DNA of 64,000 nt from Flavobacterium notoginsengisoli (GCF_014207905.1 NZ_JACHLB010000006.1:124001-188000), one strand, 5' to 3'. Shown: positions 54,481 to 63,041, numbered from the stretch's first letter. Numbers and translations: made by a program. The notes: a model not told the origin generated them from the sequence alone.

Positions 54481-55548
54481 TTACCTAAAGATTCCTAAAT
54501 CTACTTTTAGTGAAAAAATATTAGAATACAAGGCAGTACTTTGGTTTCCTAAATCGGTCAAAGCATAATCAATTTGAATGCCTTTATATCTAAAACCTAA
54601 TCCAATATTGGGTTGAAAATTTAATTTTTCAGTATTATCCAATTGTGTTACGTTTTGAAAATTACCTACGCCTGCTCTCACAAAAACCAAATCAGTATAA
54701 CCAAATTCAAACCCTAGAGCTGGGTCTATACTTGCTACTTTTGATGAAATGATATCATTGGTTTGTTCAAAACGCATATTTAAGTTTGCAGAAGTGACAA
54801 GACTATAATCATTATGAAAATCAAAACGTTTTGAAACTCCTAATTGTGCTTTTGGAAGCGTAATTTCAGTGCTTTCTGGTAATTCGTTATTTTCTCCCGG
54901 AATTGCGTTAGCGATTTTAGCATATTCTTCTTCATCAATATTCCAAACATTGTACGTAGTTGTGATGTCACGAAGCATTAATCCAAATTTCCAATTGTTT
55001 CTTTCAAACTGGAGGCCGATATCGAAACCAAATCCCCATGAATTGGCAAATTTTCCAATAACTCTTCGAATTACTTTTGCATTGACACCATATTGAAATC
55101 CGTCAACAGGAAGTTTTCGAGCATACGAAAAAGTAAAACCATAATCTGCGGTAGAAAATAGACGAATTCTATTGTAGTCAATATTTCCTTGGCTGTCGAT
55201 TAATTGAGTAGTGTCCATGATGTCGTCTACTCCAAAACGAATCATCGAAATTCCCCAAGCACTTCTGTCATCAATCGGACTCGCATAACCGATATAATCG
55301 TATTGTGCGATATTGGCAAAATAGCTTGCGTGCATTAAAGCAATTTGGTGATCTTCTAAATTGGTTAATCCAGCTGGATTCCAATAAACTGCATTCACAT
55401 CATTTGTAGAAGCCGTAACAGCGCTCGACATTCCCAGTGCCGCAGCATCAACTCCAATATTCATAAATTCATTCGAATATTTTCGAACGGTTTGTCCATA
55501 CTGAAAAGTAAAACTCCAAAATAATATAAATGCTAAAAATTTCTTCAA
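54481..55548 (-). CDS. PorV/PorQ-family outer-membrane beta-barrel protein
   Basis: A 355-residue protein with a signal peptide (cleavage near residue 19) and then the family opening: NIGVDAAALGMSSAV, NDVNAVYWNPAGL and ALMHASYF. Amphipathic strands follow to a C-terminal LKVDLGIFR. This FadL-related family includes PorV and PorQ of the type IX secretion system, but several paralogues exist in each genome, so the precise role is open. It is divergent from pssA, with a promoter element at 55591. Confidence 0.85.
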   Translation of the reverse strand: MKKFLAFILFWSFTFQYGQTVRKYSNEFMNIGVDAAALGMSSAVTASTNDVNAVYWNPAGLTNLEDHQIALMHASYFANIAQYDYIGYASPIDDRSAWGISMIRFGVDDIMDTTQLIDSQGNIDYNRIRLFSTADYGFTFSYARKLPVDGFQYGVNAKVIRRVIGKFANSWGFGFDIGLQFERNNWKFGLMLRDITTTYNVWNIDEEEYAKIANAIPGENNELPESTEITLPKAQLGVSKRFDFHNDYSLVTSANLNMRFEQTNDIISSKVASIDPALGFEFGYTDLVFVRAGVGNFQNVTQLDNTEKLNFQPNIGLGFRYKGIQIDYALTDLGNQSTALYSNIFSLKVDLGIFR

Positions 55549-55590
55549 CGGTTATGTTTTTGCAGATCTAGACCTGTATTTAATTTTTAT

Positions 55591-55598
55591 CAAAAATA
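55591..55598 (-). promoter_or_regulatory. -7 element for the PorV/PorQ-like gene
   Basis: On the - strand TATTTTTG (55598 to 55591) matches TAnnTTTG and sits 42 bp before the ATG. A good -33 box is not evident. Confidence 0.5.
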
Positions 55599-55683
55599 TA
55601 ATATTTTAGTCAGCTAATAAGTTCCTTTGCTTAAATATTCTAAAAGTGCAGCCTAGAATTAAAAAACTCTTGAAAAAACTCGT

Positions 55684-55711
55684 TTTGCATCCAGTTATTA
55701 TGCTAAATTTG
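55684..55711 (+). promoter_or_regulatory. Promoter for pssA
   Basis: TTTG at 55684-55687 and TAAATTTG at 55704-55711 (exact TAnnTTTG), with a slightly short 16-nt spacer, end 28 bp before the pssA start. Confidence 0.62.
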
Positions 55712-55739
55712 TTCTCTGCCATTATCAAAATTTCAAACT

Positions 55740-56456
55740 ATGAATATTAAAAAGCACATTCCAAATCTTATTACATTAATCAATCTTTTTTGCGGTTGTG
55801 TAGCAATTGTTTTTGTCTCTAAAGGCGATTTTTTGATGGCTTTTTACATGGTTTGTCTGGGAATCTTTTTTGATTTCTTTGATGGTTTTTTTGCAAGATT
55901 ATTTAAAGTTTCGAGCCCGCTTGGACTACAATTAGATTCTTTGGCGGATATGGTTACTAGTGGAGTTGTTCCAGGTTACGTAATGTACAGTATGTTCGTA
56001 AGAGGCGGTGATCAATTAGGAAATCAAGGAATTGTTCCTTTTTTAGGATTTATTATAACGTTAGGTGCTTGTTACAGATTAGCCAATTTTAATATTGATA
56101 CTCGTCAGACAGATTCGTTTATTGGTTTGCCAACTCCCGCAAATGCTATTTTTATCATTAGTTTGCAAATAGTTCTGGATATGTACGCAGATTCTTCTCT
56201 TGTAATTCTTGAATTATTAACCAATCAATGGGTTTTATTGCTTATTACTTTGGGAAGTGCTTATGTTATGAATGCTGAAATTCCATTATTTGCTTTAAAA
56301 GTAAAAAAGTTTACTTTGAAGGATAATGTTCTTCAAATCGTATTTCTGATTGTTTCTGTTTTGTTGGTTCTATTACTGCATTATATTGCAATTCCGTTGA
56401 TTATTGTTTTTTATGTATTGCTTTCAATTATCAATAATCTGTTTTTGAAAAAGTAG
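55740..56456 (+). CDS. pssA: CDP-diacylglycerol-serine O-phosphatidyltransferase
   Basis: Makes phosphatidylserine, the precursor of phosphatidylethanolamine, at the inner membrane. The 238-residue protein has about 7-8 helices and the complete CDP-alcohol phosphotransferase motif D-G-x2-A-R-x8-G-x3-D-x3-D in FDGFFARLF through GLQLDSLADMV (near residues 46-68). The N-terminal KKHIPNLITLINLFCG is typical of PssA type II. A GH25 gene follows after 9 bp. Confidence 0.95.
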   Translation: MNIKKHIPNLITLINLFCGCVAIVFVSKGDFLMAFYMVCLGIFFDFFDGFFARLFKVSSPLGLQLDSLADMVTSGVVPGYVMYSMFVRGGDQLGNQGIVPFLGFIITLGACYRLANFNIDTRQTDSFIGLPTPANAIFIISLQIVLDMYADSSLVILELLTNQWVLLLITLGSAYVMNAEIPLFALKVKKFTLKDNVLQIVFLIVSVLLVLLLHYIAIPLIIVFYVLLSIINNLFLKK

Positions 56457-56465
56457 TTCGGCTGG

Positions 56466-57320
56466 ATGGCAAGAAAAACAACTTACCGTAAAACTTATGC
56501 TAGAAAGCCAGCTGGAAGATCTTTTTTAAGCAGGATTTTCAGGGCGCTTTTTATCCTGTTTTTTTCGCTTTTATTCATTGGCGTAATTTACCATTATCGT
56601 AAAGGATTGGCTTATTATCTAGGATTCAAGTCGGAAAAAGTATTGGATGAAGACGAGGTAGACAAACATCTTTCGGATGTGCGTAATATTCGCGTACTTG
56701 AAAATCACAAAGGGAAAGTAATTGGAATTGACGTTTCGGAATTTCAAGGAAAAGTCGATTGGGAAGAAGTTGAAATTTTAGACGAAAAATATCCTGTTCA
56801 GTTCGTGTTTATTCGTGCAACAGCTGGAAATGATCGTGTAGACAGACAATTCAAAAGAAATTGGGAAGGAGCGAAGGAGAATAAAATTATGCGTGGCGCT
56901 TATCATTATTATCGCCCAAATGAAAATTCTATTGAACAGGCCGACCTTTTTATTAAAACGGTAAAATTACAAAAGGGAGATCTTCCGCCAGTTTTAGATA
57001 TTGAAAAATTACCAAAAAATCAACCTTTAGACAGTTTGAAAAAAGGATTGAAGCGTTGGCTTACCAAAGTTGAAAAACATTATCAGGTGCGTCCGATAAT
57101 TTATTCAGGAGAAAGATATTATTCTGATTTCTTAAAAGAAGAATTTGGAGATTATCTATTCTGGATTGCCAATTACAATTTCTACAGAGAAAAAATCGAA
57201 GACGATTGGCTTTTCTGGCAGTTTACAGAGAAAGCCTCTTTGCCAGGAATCAAACATCGTGTTGATGTTAATATTTATAATGGCGATATAGAACAACTGC
57301 AGTTTATTACTGTAGAATAG
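56466..57320 (+). CDS. Glycoside hydrolase family 25 lysozyme-like protein
   Basis: Hydrolyses the glycan strands of peptidoglycan. The 284-residue protein has a basic N-terminus, one membrane anchor at about residues 25-45, then the GH25 barrel: GIDVSEFQGKVDW near 94, FVFIRATAGND, GAYHYYRPNE and VLDIEKLP with the catalytic acid region near 178. Being membrane-anchored, it would act in the periplasm, perhaps in cell-wall turnover. It ends next to the convergent lptB, separated by a hairpin-rich gap. Confidence 0.93.
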   Translation: MARKTTYRKTYARKPAGRSFLSRIFRALFILFFSLLFIGVIYHYRKGLAYYLGFKSEKVLDEDEVDKHLSDVRNIRVLENHKGKVIGIDVSEFQGKVDWEEVEILDEKYPVQFVFIRATAGNDRVDRQFKRNWEGAKENKIMRGAYHYYRPNENSIEQADLFIKTVKLQKGDLPPVLDIEKLPKNQPLDSLKKGLKRWLTKVEKHYQVRPIIYSGERYYSDFLKEEFGDYLFWIANYNFYREKIEDDWLFWQFTEKASLPGIKHRVDVNIYNGDIEQLQFITVE

Positions 57321-57326
57321 TTTTTT

Positions 57327-57354
57327 TGTAAAATGTAAAATGTAAAATGTAAAA
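57327..57354 (+). repeat. Four tandem TGTAAAA units
   Basis: TGTAAAA is repeated four times without interruption (57327-57354), immediately after the GH25 stop. Copy number may vary by slippage between strains. Confidence 0.9.
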
Positions 57355-57405
57355 AGTGAAATGAAAAAATGGTAAAAAGTAATTTACATTTCACTTTTTA
57401 CCATT
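57349..57405. terminator. Overlapping hairpins between convergent GH25 and lptB genes
   Basis: Two mutually exclusive perfect stems share one 3' arm: a 15-bp stem (57349-57363 with 57387-57401) and a 13-bp stem (57368-57380 with 57393-57405). Flanking T and A runs suit a bidirectional terminator. The overlap looks like a duplicated and partly inverted short sequence. Confidence 0.75.
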
Positions 57406-57419
57406 CACTTATAACTTTT

Positions 57420-58160
57420 TTAAAACTCCAATTTCTTTTTACGAAGCTCAAAGTTTTGTCCTAGATAAACTCTACGAACCATTTCGTCTTCTACCAATTC
57501 TTCTGGAATTCCTGCTTTAAGAATTCCTCCTTCGAACATCAAATAGGTTTTATCGGTAATAGCTAAAGTTTCCTGAACGTTGTGATCGGTAATTAAAATT
57601 CCGATGTTTTTATTTTTTAACTGAGCCACAATTCTTTGGATATCTTCCACCGCAACCGGGTCAACTCCTGCAAAAGGCTCATCCAATAGAATAAATTTTG
57701 GATCTGTTGCCAATGCACGAGCAATCTCGGTACGACGACGTTCTCCTCCTGAAAGTAAATCGCCTCGGTTGGTACGAATGTGTTCTAAACTGAATTCTTC
57801 AATTAAACTTTCCATTTTAGCAATTTGAGCTTCTTTAGAAAGTTTTGTTAATTGTAAAACGCTTAAAATATTATCTTCAATGCTTAATTTTCTAAAAACC
57901 GAAGCTTCCTGTGCCAAATACCCAATTCCTTGCTGTGCACGCTTGTACATCGGATAATCGGTAATGTTCAAATCGTCAAGATAAATATTACCTTGATTTG
58001 GTTTTACCAATCCAACAATCATATAAAAAGACGTTGTTTTTCCTGCACCATTTGGACCCAAAAGCCCTACAATTTCTCCTTGATTTACCTCAACAGAAAT
58101 TCCTTTTACAACACTACGCCCTTTATAGGTTTTGATTAAATTATCGGCTCTTAATTTCAT
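57420..58160 (-). CDS. lptB: LPS export ABC transporter ATPase
   Basis: Powers LPS extraction from the inner membrane through the Lpt bridge. The 246-residue protein has Walker A GPNGAGKTT near 36, the LptB-typical IGYLAQEASVFRKLS, signature LLSGGERRR near 136, and Walker B FILLDEPFAGVDP. The C-terminal extension is short, as is normal. It lies downstream of the kpsF-tatC-AhpD run on the same strand, which links Kdo supply and LPS export genes. Confidence 0.96.
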   Translation of the reverse strand: MKLRADNLIKTYKGRSVVKGISVEVNQGEIVGLLGPNGAGKTTSFYMIVGLVKPNQGNIYLDDLNITDYPMYKRAQQGIGYLAQEASVFRKLSIEDNILSVLQLTKLSKEAQIAKMESLIEEFSLEHIRTNRGDLLSGGERRRTEIARALATDPKFILLDEPFAGVDPVAVEDIQRIVAQLKNKNIGILITDHNVQETLAITDKTYLMFEGGILKAGIPEELVEDEMVRRVYLGQNFELRKKKLEF

Positions 58161-58187
58161 TTTTAAAGTTTAATCGTTTAATCGATA

Positions 58188-58224
58188 AATCGTTTATTCG
58201 TTGCAAATTAACAAATAAACGATT
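58188..58224. terminator. 11-bp stem hairpin upstream of lptB
   Basis: AATCGTTTATT (58188-58198) and AATAAACGATT (58214-58224) are perfectly complementary around a 15-nt loop, in the 90-bp gap between the AhpD-like gene and lptB. Related imperfect copies of GTTTAATCG flank it. It may be a terminator, a processing site or a small repeat element. Confidence 0.6.
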
Positions 58225-58250
58225 CAACAGTTAAACGTATTAACAATTAT

Positions 58251-58601
58251 TTATTTTCCTGCTTCTTCCAATGCTTCCCAAAACTCGTAAGCTCTTCTTA
58301 AATGAGGAATTACGATTGTTCCTCCAACAAGAGTTGCGATTCCCATTGCTTCCATCATTTCTTCTTTTGAGACGCCTTCTTTGTAGCTAGTTTCTAAATG
58401 GTATTTTACACAGTCGTCACAACGTAAAACCGTTGAAGCAACCAAGCCTAAAAGCTCTTTTGTTTTTACATCAAGAGCACCTTCTGCGTAAGCATTAGTG
58501 TCAAGATTGAAAATTCGCTTTACAATTTTGTTATTGTCAGCTAATAATTTTTCGTTCATTTTAGAACGATAGTCGTTAAATTCTTGAATGATATCAGACA
58601 T
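58251..58601 (-). CDS. Carboxymuconolactone decarboxylase/AhpD-like protein
   Basis: A 116-residue all-helical protein with the CDDC redox pair and a following His (RCDDCVKYH near residues 60-68), as in AhpD-like peroxidase partners. ATLVGGTIVIPHLRRAYEFW closes the domain. The role is probably in redox defence, but the substrate is unknown. Its start overlaps the tatC stop by 8 bp, so the two are translated together. Confidence 0.9.
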   Translation of the reverse strand: MSDIIQEFNDYRSKMNEKLLADNNKIVKRIFNLDTNAYAEGALDVKTKELLGLVASTVLRCDDCVKYHLETSYKEGVSKEEMMEAMGIATLVGGTIVIPHLRRAYEFWEALEEAGK

Positions 58602-59409
58602 TTTCTTTCAATTTATTTTTATAAACAATCTTAGAAATCAGAATACTGACTTCGTAGATAATTAACATCGGAATTGCTACAATCGTTTGACTTACAACAT
58701 CTGGCGGTGTAACAATTGCAGCAATAACTAAAATAATTACCACGGCATATTTCCAATACTTTCTTAAAAATTCAGGAGTTACAAGTCCTAATTTGGTTAA
58801 GAAATAAATAGCAATCGGAAGTTCAAAAAAGATGGCGCTTCCTAGAATACTCGTTTTTACCATTCCCATGTAAGACTCAAGTGTAAACTGGTTTTTTACA
58901 ACATCACTCACAGAGAATGTTGCGACGAAGTTTACAGACATCGGAATTACTACAAAATACCCGAACAGGACACCTAAAAAGAAAAGTAAAGAAGAAACGA
59001 AAATGAATAATTTAGCATTTTTTCTTTCTTTTTCATAAAGCGCGGGACTTATGAATTTCCAGATTTCCCATAAAATATAAGGGAAACTTAAAATGAAACC
59101 AGCTAAAAGACACATCCAAACAAAGATGTTTACCTGACCTTCCATTTCAGTATTTTGAATAATGAAATTTAGTTCGGTAATACAAATGCTGTCTGCAAAT
59201 CCTAATTGGTGTGATAAGTCACAAAACCAAACATAAGTAAAAAATGTTGGTCTAATCGGACCTAAAATAATCTGATCAAATAAATAATCACTAATAAAAT
59301 AAGTGACAAATGCCATGATGCATGTTGCAATTGTACTTCTAACCAATAACCATCTTAATTCTTCAAGATGATCTAAAAATGACATCTCGCCAAGGTTTTT
59401 CTTTGCCAT
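58594..59409 (-). CDS. tatC: Sec-independent protein translocase TatC
   Basis: The receptor component of the twin-arginine translocase for folded proteins. The 271-residue protein has six predicted helices, the N-terminal MSFLDHLEELRWLL (the conserved xHLxELR signal-binding motif) and FILSFPYILWEIWKFI. It is longer than the E. coli protein because of an extended first periplasmic loop, which is common in Bacteroidota. It shares one base with kpsF upstream. Confidence 0.96.
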   Translation of the reverse strand: MAKKNLGEMSFLDHLEELRWLLVRSTIATCIMAFVTYFISDYLFDQIILGPIRPTFFTYVWFCDLSHQLGFADSICITELNFIIQNTEMEGQVNIFVWMCLLAGFILSFPYILWEIWKFISPALYEKERKNAKLFIFVSSLLFFLGVLFGYFVVIPMSVNFVATFSVSDVVKNQFTLESYMGMVKTSILGSAIFFELPIAIYFLTKLGLVTPEFLRKYWKYAVVIILVIAAIVTPPDVVSQTIVAIPMLIIYEVSILISKIVYKNKLKENV

Positions 59410-60374
59410 TATACGATTCCTTCTTTTAAAATGTCATGTAAATGTAATACGCCTTTGTACTCTCCGTTATCTGCAACGATTAATTGCGTAATCGAAAAGT
59501 CTTCTAAAATGTTTAAAGCATCGACAGCCATAGTTTCAGACGAAACTACTTTTGGATTTTTAGACATAATATCTTTTGCTGTTAAATCTGCGATTGTGTC
59601 GCGATCGTTCAGCATTCTTCTGATGTCTCCATCAGTAATAATTCCAACAATTTTATTGTCTTCTATAACTGCGGTAACTCCTAATCTTTTTTCAGAAATT
59701 TCGAAAATTGCTTTTTTAATTGAAGTATCTGGAGTAACCATTGGTTTTAATGAATGTTCAATCATGTCTTTTACGCGAAGCAAAAGTTTTTTTCCTAAAG
59801 CACCTCCAGGATGATAAACCGCAAAATCTTCAGGTTTAAAATCACGCATTTCCATTAAACAAACCGCCAACGCGTCTCCCATAACAAGTTGGGCCGTAGT
59901 GCTGTTTGTTGGTGCTAAATTTATAGGACATGCTTCGGTATCAACAGTTGTATTTAAAACGAAATCAGAACCTTTTGCTAAAAAAGAAGTGATGTTTCCA
60001 GTAATTGCAATTAAGGTATTTCCAAATCTTTTTAATAATGGAACTAGGACTTTTATTTCAGGACTATTACCGCTTTTTGAAATACAAATTATAATGTCGT
60101 CATTCTGAATCATACCTAAATCTCCGTGAATAGCTTCTGCCGCATGTAAAAACATTGAAGGTGTTCCGGTAGAGTTAAAGGTAGCAACCATTTTTTGAGC
60201 AATAATCGCACTTTTTCCTATTCCAGTTACAATAAGTCGCCCTTTGCTTTCATAGATACGTTGGACAGCTTCGTAAAAATTTTCGTCCAAAAAATCAATT
60301 AGTTTTGTAATTGCTTCACTTTCAGAGAGTATTGTTTTCTTGGCAATCGCCAATATATTTTCTTTTGTGATCAA
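59409..60374 (-). CDS. kpsF: D-arabinose-5-phosphate isomerase
   Basis: Converts ribulose-5-phosphate to arabinose-5-phosphate, the first step to Kdo for LPS. It has a SIS domain (VTGIGKSAIIAQKM, AAEAIHGDLG) and two CBS repeats at the C-terminus. I chose TTG at 60374 (321 residues, the usual family length). A longer reading from ATG 60470 would add 32 atypical residues, overlap recQ, and start upstream of the promoter seen at 60429-60458. It is coupled to tatC by a 1-bp overlap. Confidence 0.9.
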   Translation of the reverse strand: MITKENILAIAKKTILSESEAITKLIDFLDENFYEAVQRIYESKGRLIVTGIGKSAIIAQKMVATFNSTGTPSMFLHAAEAIHGDLGMIQNDDIIICISKSGNSPEIKVLVPLLKRFGNTLIAITGNITSFLAKGSDFVLNTTVDTEACPINLAPTNSTTAQLVMGDALAVCLMEMRDFKPEDFAVYHPGGALGKKLLLRVKDMIEHSLKPMVTPDTSIKKAIFEISEKRLGVTAVIEDNKIVGIITDGDIRRMLNDRDTIADLTAKDIMSKNPKVVSSETMAVDALNILEDFSITQLIVADNGEYKGVLHLHDILKEGIV

Positions 60375-60390
60375 ATCAGAATATTTAAAA

Positions 60391-60421
60391 TTTGTATGTA
60401 TAAAAGAAAGTTGTATCTTTA
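60391..60421 (+). promoter_or_regulatory. Promoter for recQ
   Basis: TTTG at 60391-60394, a 19-nt spacer and TATCTTTA at 60414-60421 (one mismatch to TAnnTTTG) lie 39 bp before the recQ ATG. It is adjacent to the divergent kpsF promoter. Confidence 0.6.
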
Positions 60422-60428
60422 TGTGTTG

Positions 60429-60458
60429 CAAATTTATACAAAATACAGTTAATATAAA
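60429..60458 (-). promoter_or_regulatory. Promoter for kpsF-tatC operon
   Basis: Reading the - strand, TTTA (60458 to 60455), an 18-nt spacer and TAAATTTG (60436 to 60429; exact TAnnTTTG) lie about 54 bp before the TTG chosen as the kpsF start. This is evidence against the longer ATG start at 60470. Confidence 0.65.
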
Positions 60459-60460
60459 GA

Positions 60461-62656
60461 ATGAATTCAAACGAAATTGAAATACATAAAGAATTAAAGA
60501 AGTATTTCGGCTTTAGCCAATTTAAAGGCTTGCAAGAGCAGGTCATTACGAGTATTTTAGATGATAAGAATACTTTCGTAATTATGCCGACAGGTGGTGG
60601 AAAGTCTCTTTGTTATCAATTACCCGCTTTAATTCAGGATGGAACAGCAATTGTTGTTTCACCATTGATTGCTTTGATGAAAAATCAAGTCGATGCAATT
60701 CGAAGTCTTTCGTCGGAAAATGGAATAGCTCATGTATTGAATTCCTCTCTTACCAAAACCGAAATTGCTCAGGTTAAAAAAGATATAACTTCTGGTTTAA
60801 CCAAACTTTTGTATGTAGCCCCAGAATCTTTAACCAAAGAAGAATATGTAACCTTTTTGCAAAGTGTAAAAATTTCTTTTGTCGCTATTGACGAAGCGCA
60901 TTGTATCTCAGAATGGGGACACGATTTTAGGCCTGAATACAGAAATCTAAGAAACATCATCAAACAATTAGGTAAAGTGCCAATTATTGGACTTACCGCA
61001 ACTGCAACGCCAAAAGTTCAGGAAGATATCTTAAAAAACTTGGATATGTCTGATGCAAGTACTTTTAAAGCGTCATTCAACAGGCCGAACTTGTATTATG
61101 AAGTTCGAACTAAAACAAAAAACATTGAATCGGATATTATTCGATTTATCAAACAGCATAAAGGCAAATCTGGAATTATTTACTGTTTAAGCCGTAAAAA
61201 GGTAGAATCGATTGCTGAAGTTTTACAAGTCAACGGAATCAGCGCTGTTCCTTATCACGCAGGTTTAGATGCCAAAACACGAGCAAAACATCAAGATATG
61301 TTCTTGATGGAAGATGTAGATGTTGTGGTTGCAACGATTGCCTTTGGAATGGGAATTGACAAACCAGATGTTCGTTTTGTAATTCATCACGATATTCCAA
61401 AATCTCTTGAAAGTTATTATCAAGAAACTGGACGTGCAGGACGTGATGGAGGAGAAGGACATTGTTTGGCATATTACTCTTATAAAGATGTAGAAAAGCT
61501 AGAGAAATTTATGTCTGGGAAACCAGTCGCGGAGCAAGAAATTGGTTTTGCTCTGTTGCAGGAAGTTGTAGCATATGCTGAAACTTCTATGTCGCGCAGA
61601 AAATTTCTTCTTCACTACTTTGGTGAAGAATTTGACAGCGAGACTGGTGAAGGTGCCGATATGGACGACAACGTTCGTAATCCAAAACACAAAGTGGAGG
61701 CTAAAGAACAAGTTGTTAAATTACTTGAAATTGTGCGCGATACCAAGCATATTTACAAATCAAAAGAAATTGTATTTACTTTAATTGGCCGTATTAATGC
61801 GGTAATTAAAGCACATAAAACCGATACACAACCTTATTTTGGTTCTGGTTCAGATCATGATGAGAAATACTGGATGGCGTTATTGAGACAAGTTTTGGTA
61901 ACGGGACTATTGTCAAAAGATATCGAAACATACGGAGTAATTAAAATAACTCAGGAAGGTTTAGATTTTATTAAAAATCCAGTTTCATTTATGATGTCTG
62001 AAGATCATGAATATACTGAGGCTGATGATGAAACGGTAGTAACAGGCGGTAAATCTGCGGGTACTGCTGATGAAGTTCTAACGGGAATGCTTCGTGAACT
62101 TCGTAAAAAAGTCGCTAAAAAATTGGGAGTTCCTCCATTCGTAGTTTTCCAAGATCCTTCGCTTGAAGATATGGCTTTAAAATATCCAATAACTATTCAA
62201 GAATTGTATAATATTCATGGTGTTGGTGAAGGAAAAGCTAAAAAATACGGAAGTGAATTTGTGGCTTTAATTGCTCGCTATGTTGAAGATAACGATATTA
62301 TTCGTCCAGACGATTTGGTTGTAAAATCTACCGGAGTCAATTCTGCCAATAAATTATATATCATTCAGAACATCGACCGAAAATTACCATTGAACGATAT
62401 TGCTTCTGCAAAAGGTCTTACTATGGATGCACTAATTAAAGAAATGGAGCAAATCGTATATTCAGGAACCAAATTAAATATCAAATATTGGTTAGACGAT
62501 ATTTTAGACGACGATCAGCAAGAAGAAATTCACGATTACTTTATGGAATCAGAATCTGATAAAATCGAAGACGCTCTAAAAGAATTTGACGGCGATTACG
62601 ATATTGATGAATTACGTTTAATGCGTATTAAATTTATTAGCGAAGTAGCGAATTAA
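60461..62656 (+). CDS. recQ: ATP-dependent DNA helicase RecQ, zinc-site cysteines absent
   Basis: A 3'-5' DNA helicase in recombination and repair. The 731-residue protein has Walker A MPTGGGKSLCYQLP near 45, IDEAHCISEWGHDFRPEY near 145, GLTATATP and the Q-R-x-G-R-x-G-R-like QETGRAGRDG near 325. The RQC region keeps SRRKFLLHYFGEEF near 375-388 but has no cysteines where the zinc site normally lies. An HRDC domain (KLGVPPFVVFQDPSLEDMA) and an extra C-terminal domain of about 100 residues follow. It is longer than E. coli RecQ, as in other Bacteroidota. Confidence 0.96.
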   Translation: MNSNEIEIHKELKKYFGFSQFKGLQEQVITSILDDKNTFVIMPTGGGKSLCYQLPALIQDGTAIVVSPLIALMKNQVDAIRSLSSENGIAHVLNSSLTKTEIAQVKKDITSGLTKLLYVAPESLTKEEYVTFLQSVKISFVAIDEAHCISEWGHDFRPEYRNLRNIIKQLGKVPIIGLTATATPKVQEDILKNLDMSDASTFKASFNRPNLYYEVRTKTKNIESDIIRFIKQHKGKSGIIYCLSRKKVESIAEVLQVNGISAVPYHAGLDAKTRAKHQDMFLMEDVDVVVATIAFGMGIDKPDVRFVIHHDIPKSLESYYQETGRAGRDGGEGHCLAYYSYKDVEKLEKFMSGKPVAEQEIGFALLQEVVAYAETSMSRRKFLLHYFGEEFDSETGEGADMDDNVRNPKHKVEAKEQVVKLLEIVRDTKHIYKSKEIVFTLIGRINAVIKAHKTDTQPYFGSGSDHDEKYWMALLRQVLVTGLLSKDIETYGVIKITQEGLDFIKNPVSFMMSEDHEYTEADDETVVTGGKSAGTADEVLTGMLRELRKKVAKKLGVPPFVVFQDPSLEDMALKYPITIQELYNIHGVGEGKAKKYGSEFVALIARYVEDNDIIRPDDLVVKSTGVNSANKLYIIQNIDRKLPLNDIASAKGLTMDALIKEMEQIVYSGTKLNIKYWLDDILDDDQQEEIHDYFMESESDKIEDALKEFDGDYDIDELRLMRIKFISEVAN

Positions 62657-62674
62657 AGTTAAATTCCAAAATAT

Positions 62675-62726
62675 AAATTCCAAATTCCAAGCGATCTCAG
62701 CAATTGGAATTTGGAATTTTTTTATT
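62675..62726. terminator. 16-bp perfect stem terminator between recQ and the small - strand gene
   Basis: AAATTCCAAATTCCAA (62675-62690) pairs exactly with 62704-62719 around a 13-nt loop, followed by a T-run. Extra ATTGGAATTT copies at 62724-62733 and 62743-62752 show that the motif has multiplied locally. It can serve both convergent genes. Confidence 0.82.
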
Positions 62727-62750
62727 GGAATTTACAGAAATATTGGAATT

Positions 62751-62990
62751 TTACTCTGTATAAAGCTCCCCTCGATGCGGTTTCAAGGCATCTCTTACCT
62801 GAATCATATTTTCGTCAGTAACTACCATAAAGGCAGTTGCGTGCATATCATTTACAATCGAAAAACCTGTAATATTTAAAGGTAATTTCTCGATTGCAAT
62901 ATATTCTTTCAAATGAATTTCGTGATGTTCAGCAGTTTTGGCAGAAGCTGGCCCTCGGAAATCCCAAATTAGTTTTATTTTTCTAGACAT
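62751..62990 (-). CDS. Small conserved protein of unknown function
   Basis: A 79-residue protein starting MSRKIKLIWDFRGP. I use the ATG at 62990 because the longer reading to 63050 adds 20 residues that overlap a tandem repeat. It has SAKTAEHHEIHLKEY and ends PHRGELYTE, with the feel of a small alpha/beta domain. I do not know the function. It is convergent with recQ and isolated from the FAD-protein gene by a repeat-rich gap. Confidence 0.75.
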   Translation of the reverse strand: MSRKIKLIWDFRGPASAKTAEHHEIHLKEYIAIEKLPLNITGFSIVNDMHATAFMVVTDENMIQVRDALKPHRGELYTE

Positions 62991-63041
62991 TTTTTTTAAG
63001 GTGCAAAGGTTCAGAGTGACAAAGATACAAAGTCTTTCTTG

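Noticed and set aside
57327..57354. TGTAAAA repeats considered as a CRISPR remnant
   Set aside because: The units are 7 bp and contiguous with no spacers, and there are no cas genes.
59431..59814. A 127-codon + strand frame inside kpsF
   Set aside because: It is the complement of the CBS-domain part of kpsF; no promoter or protein-like motif supports it.
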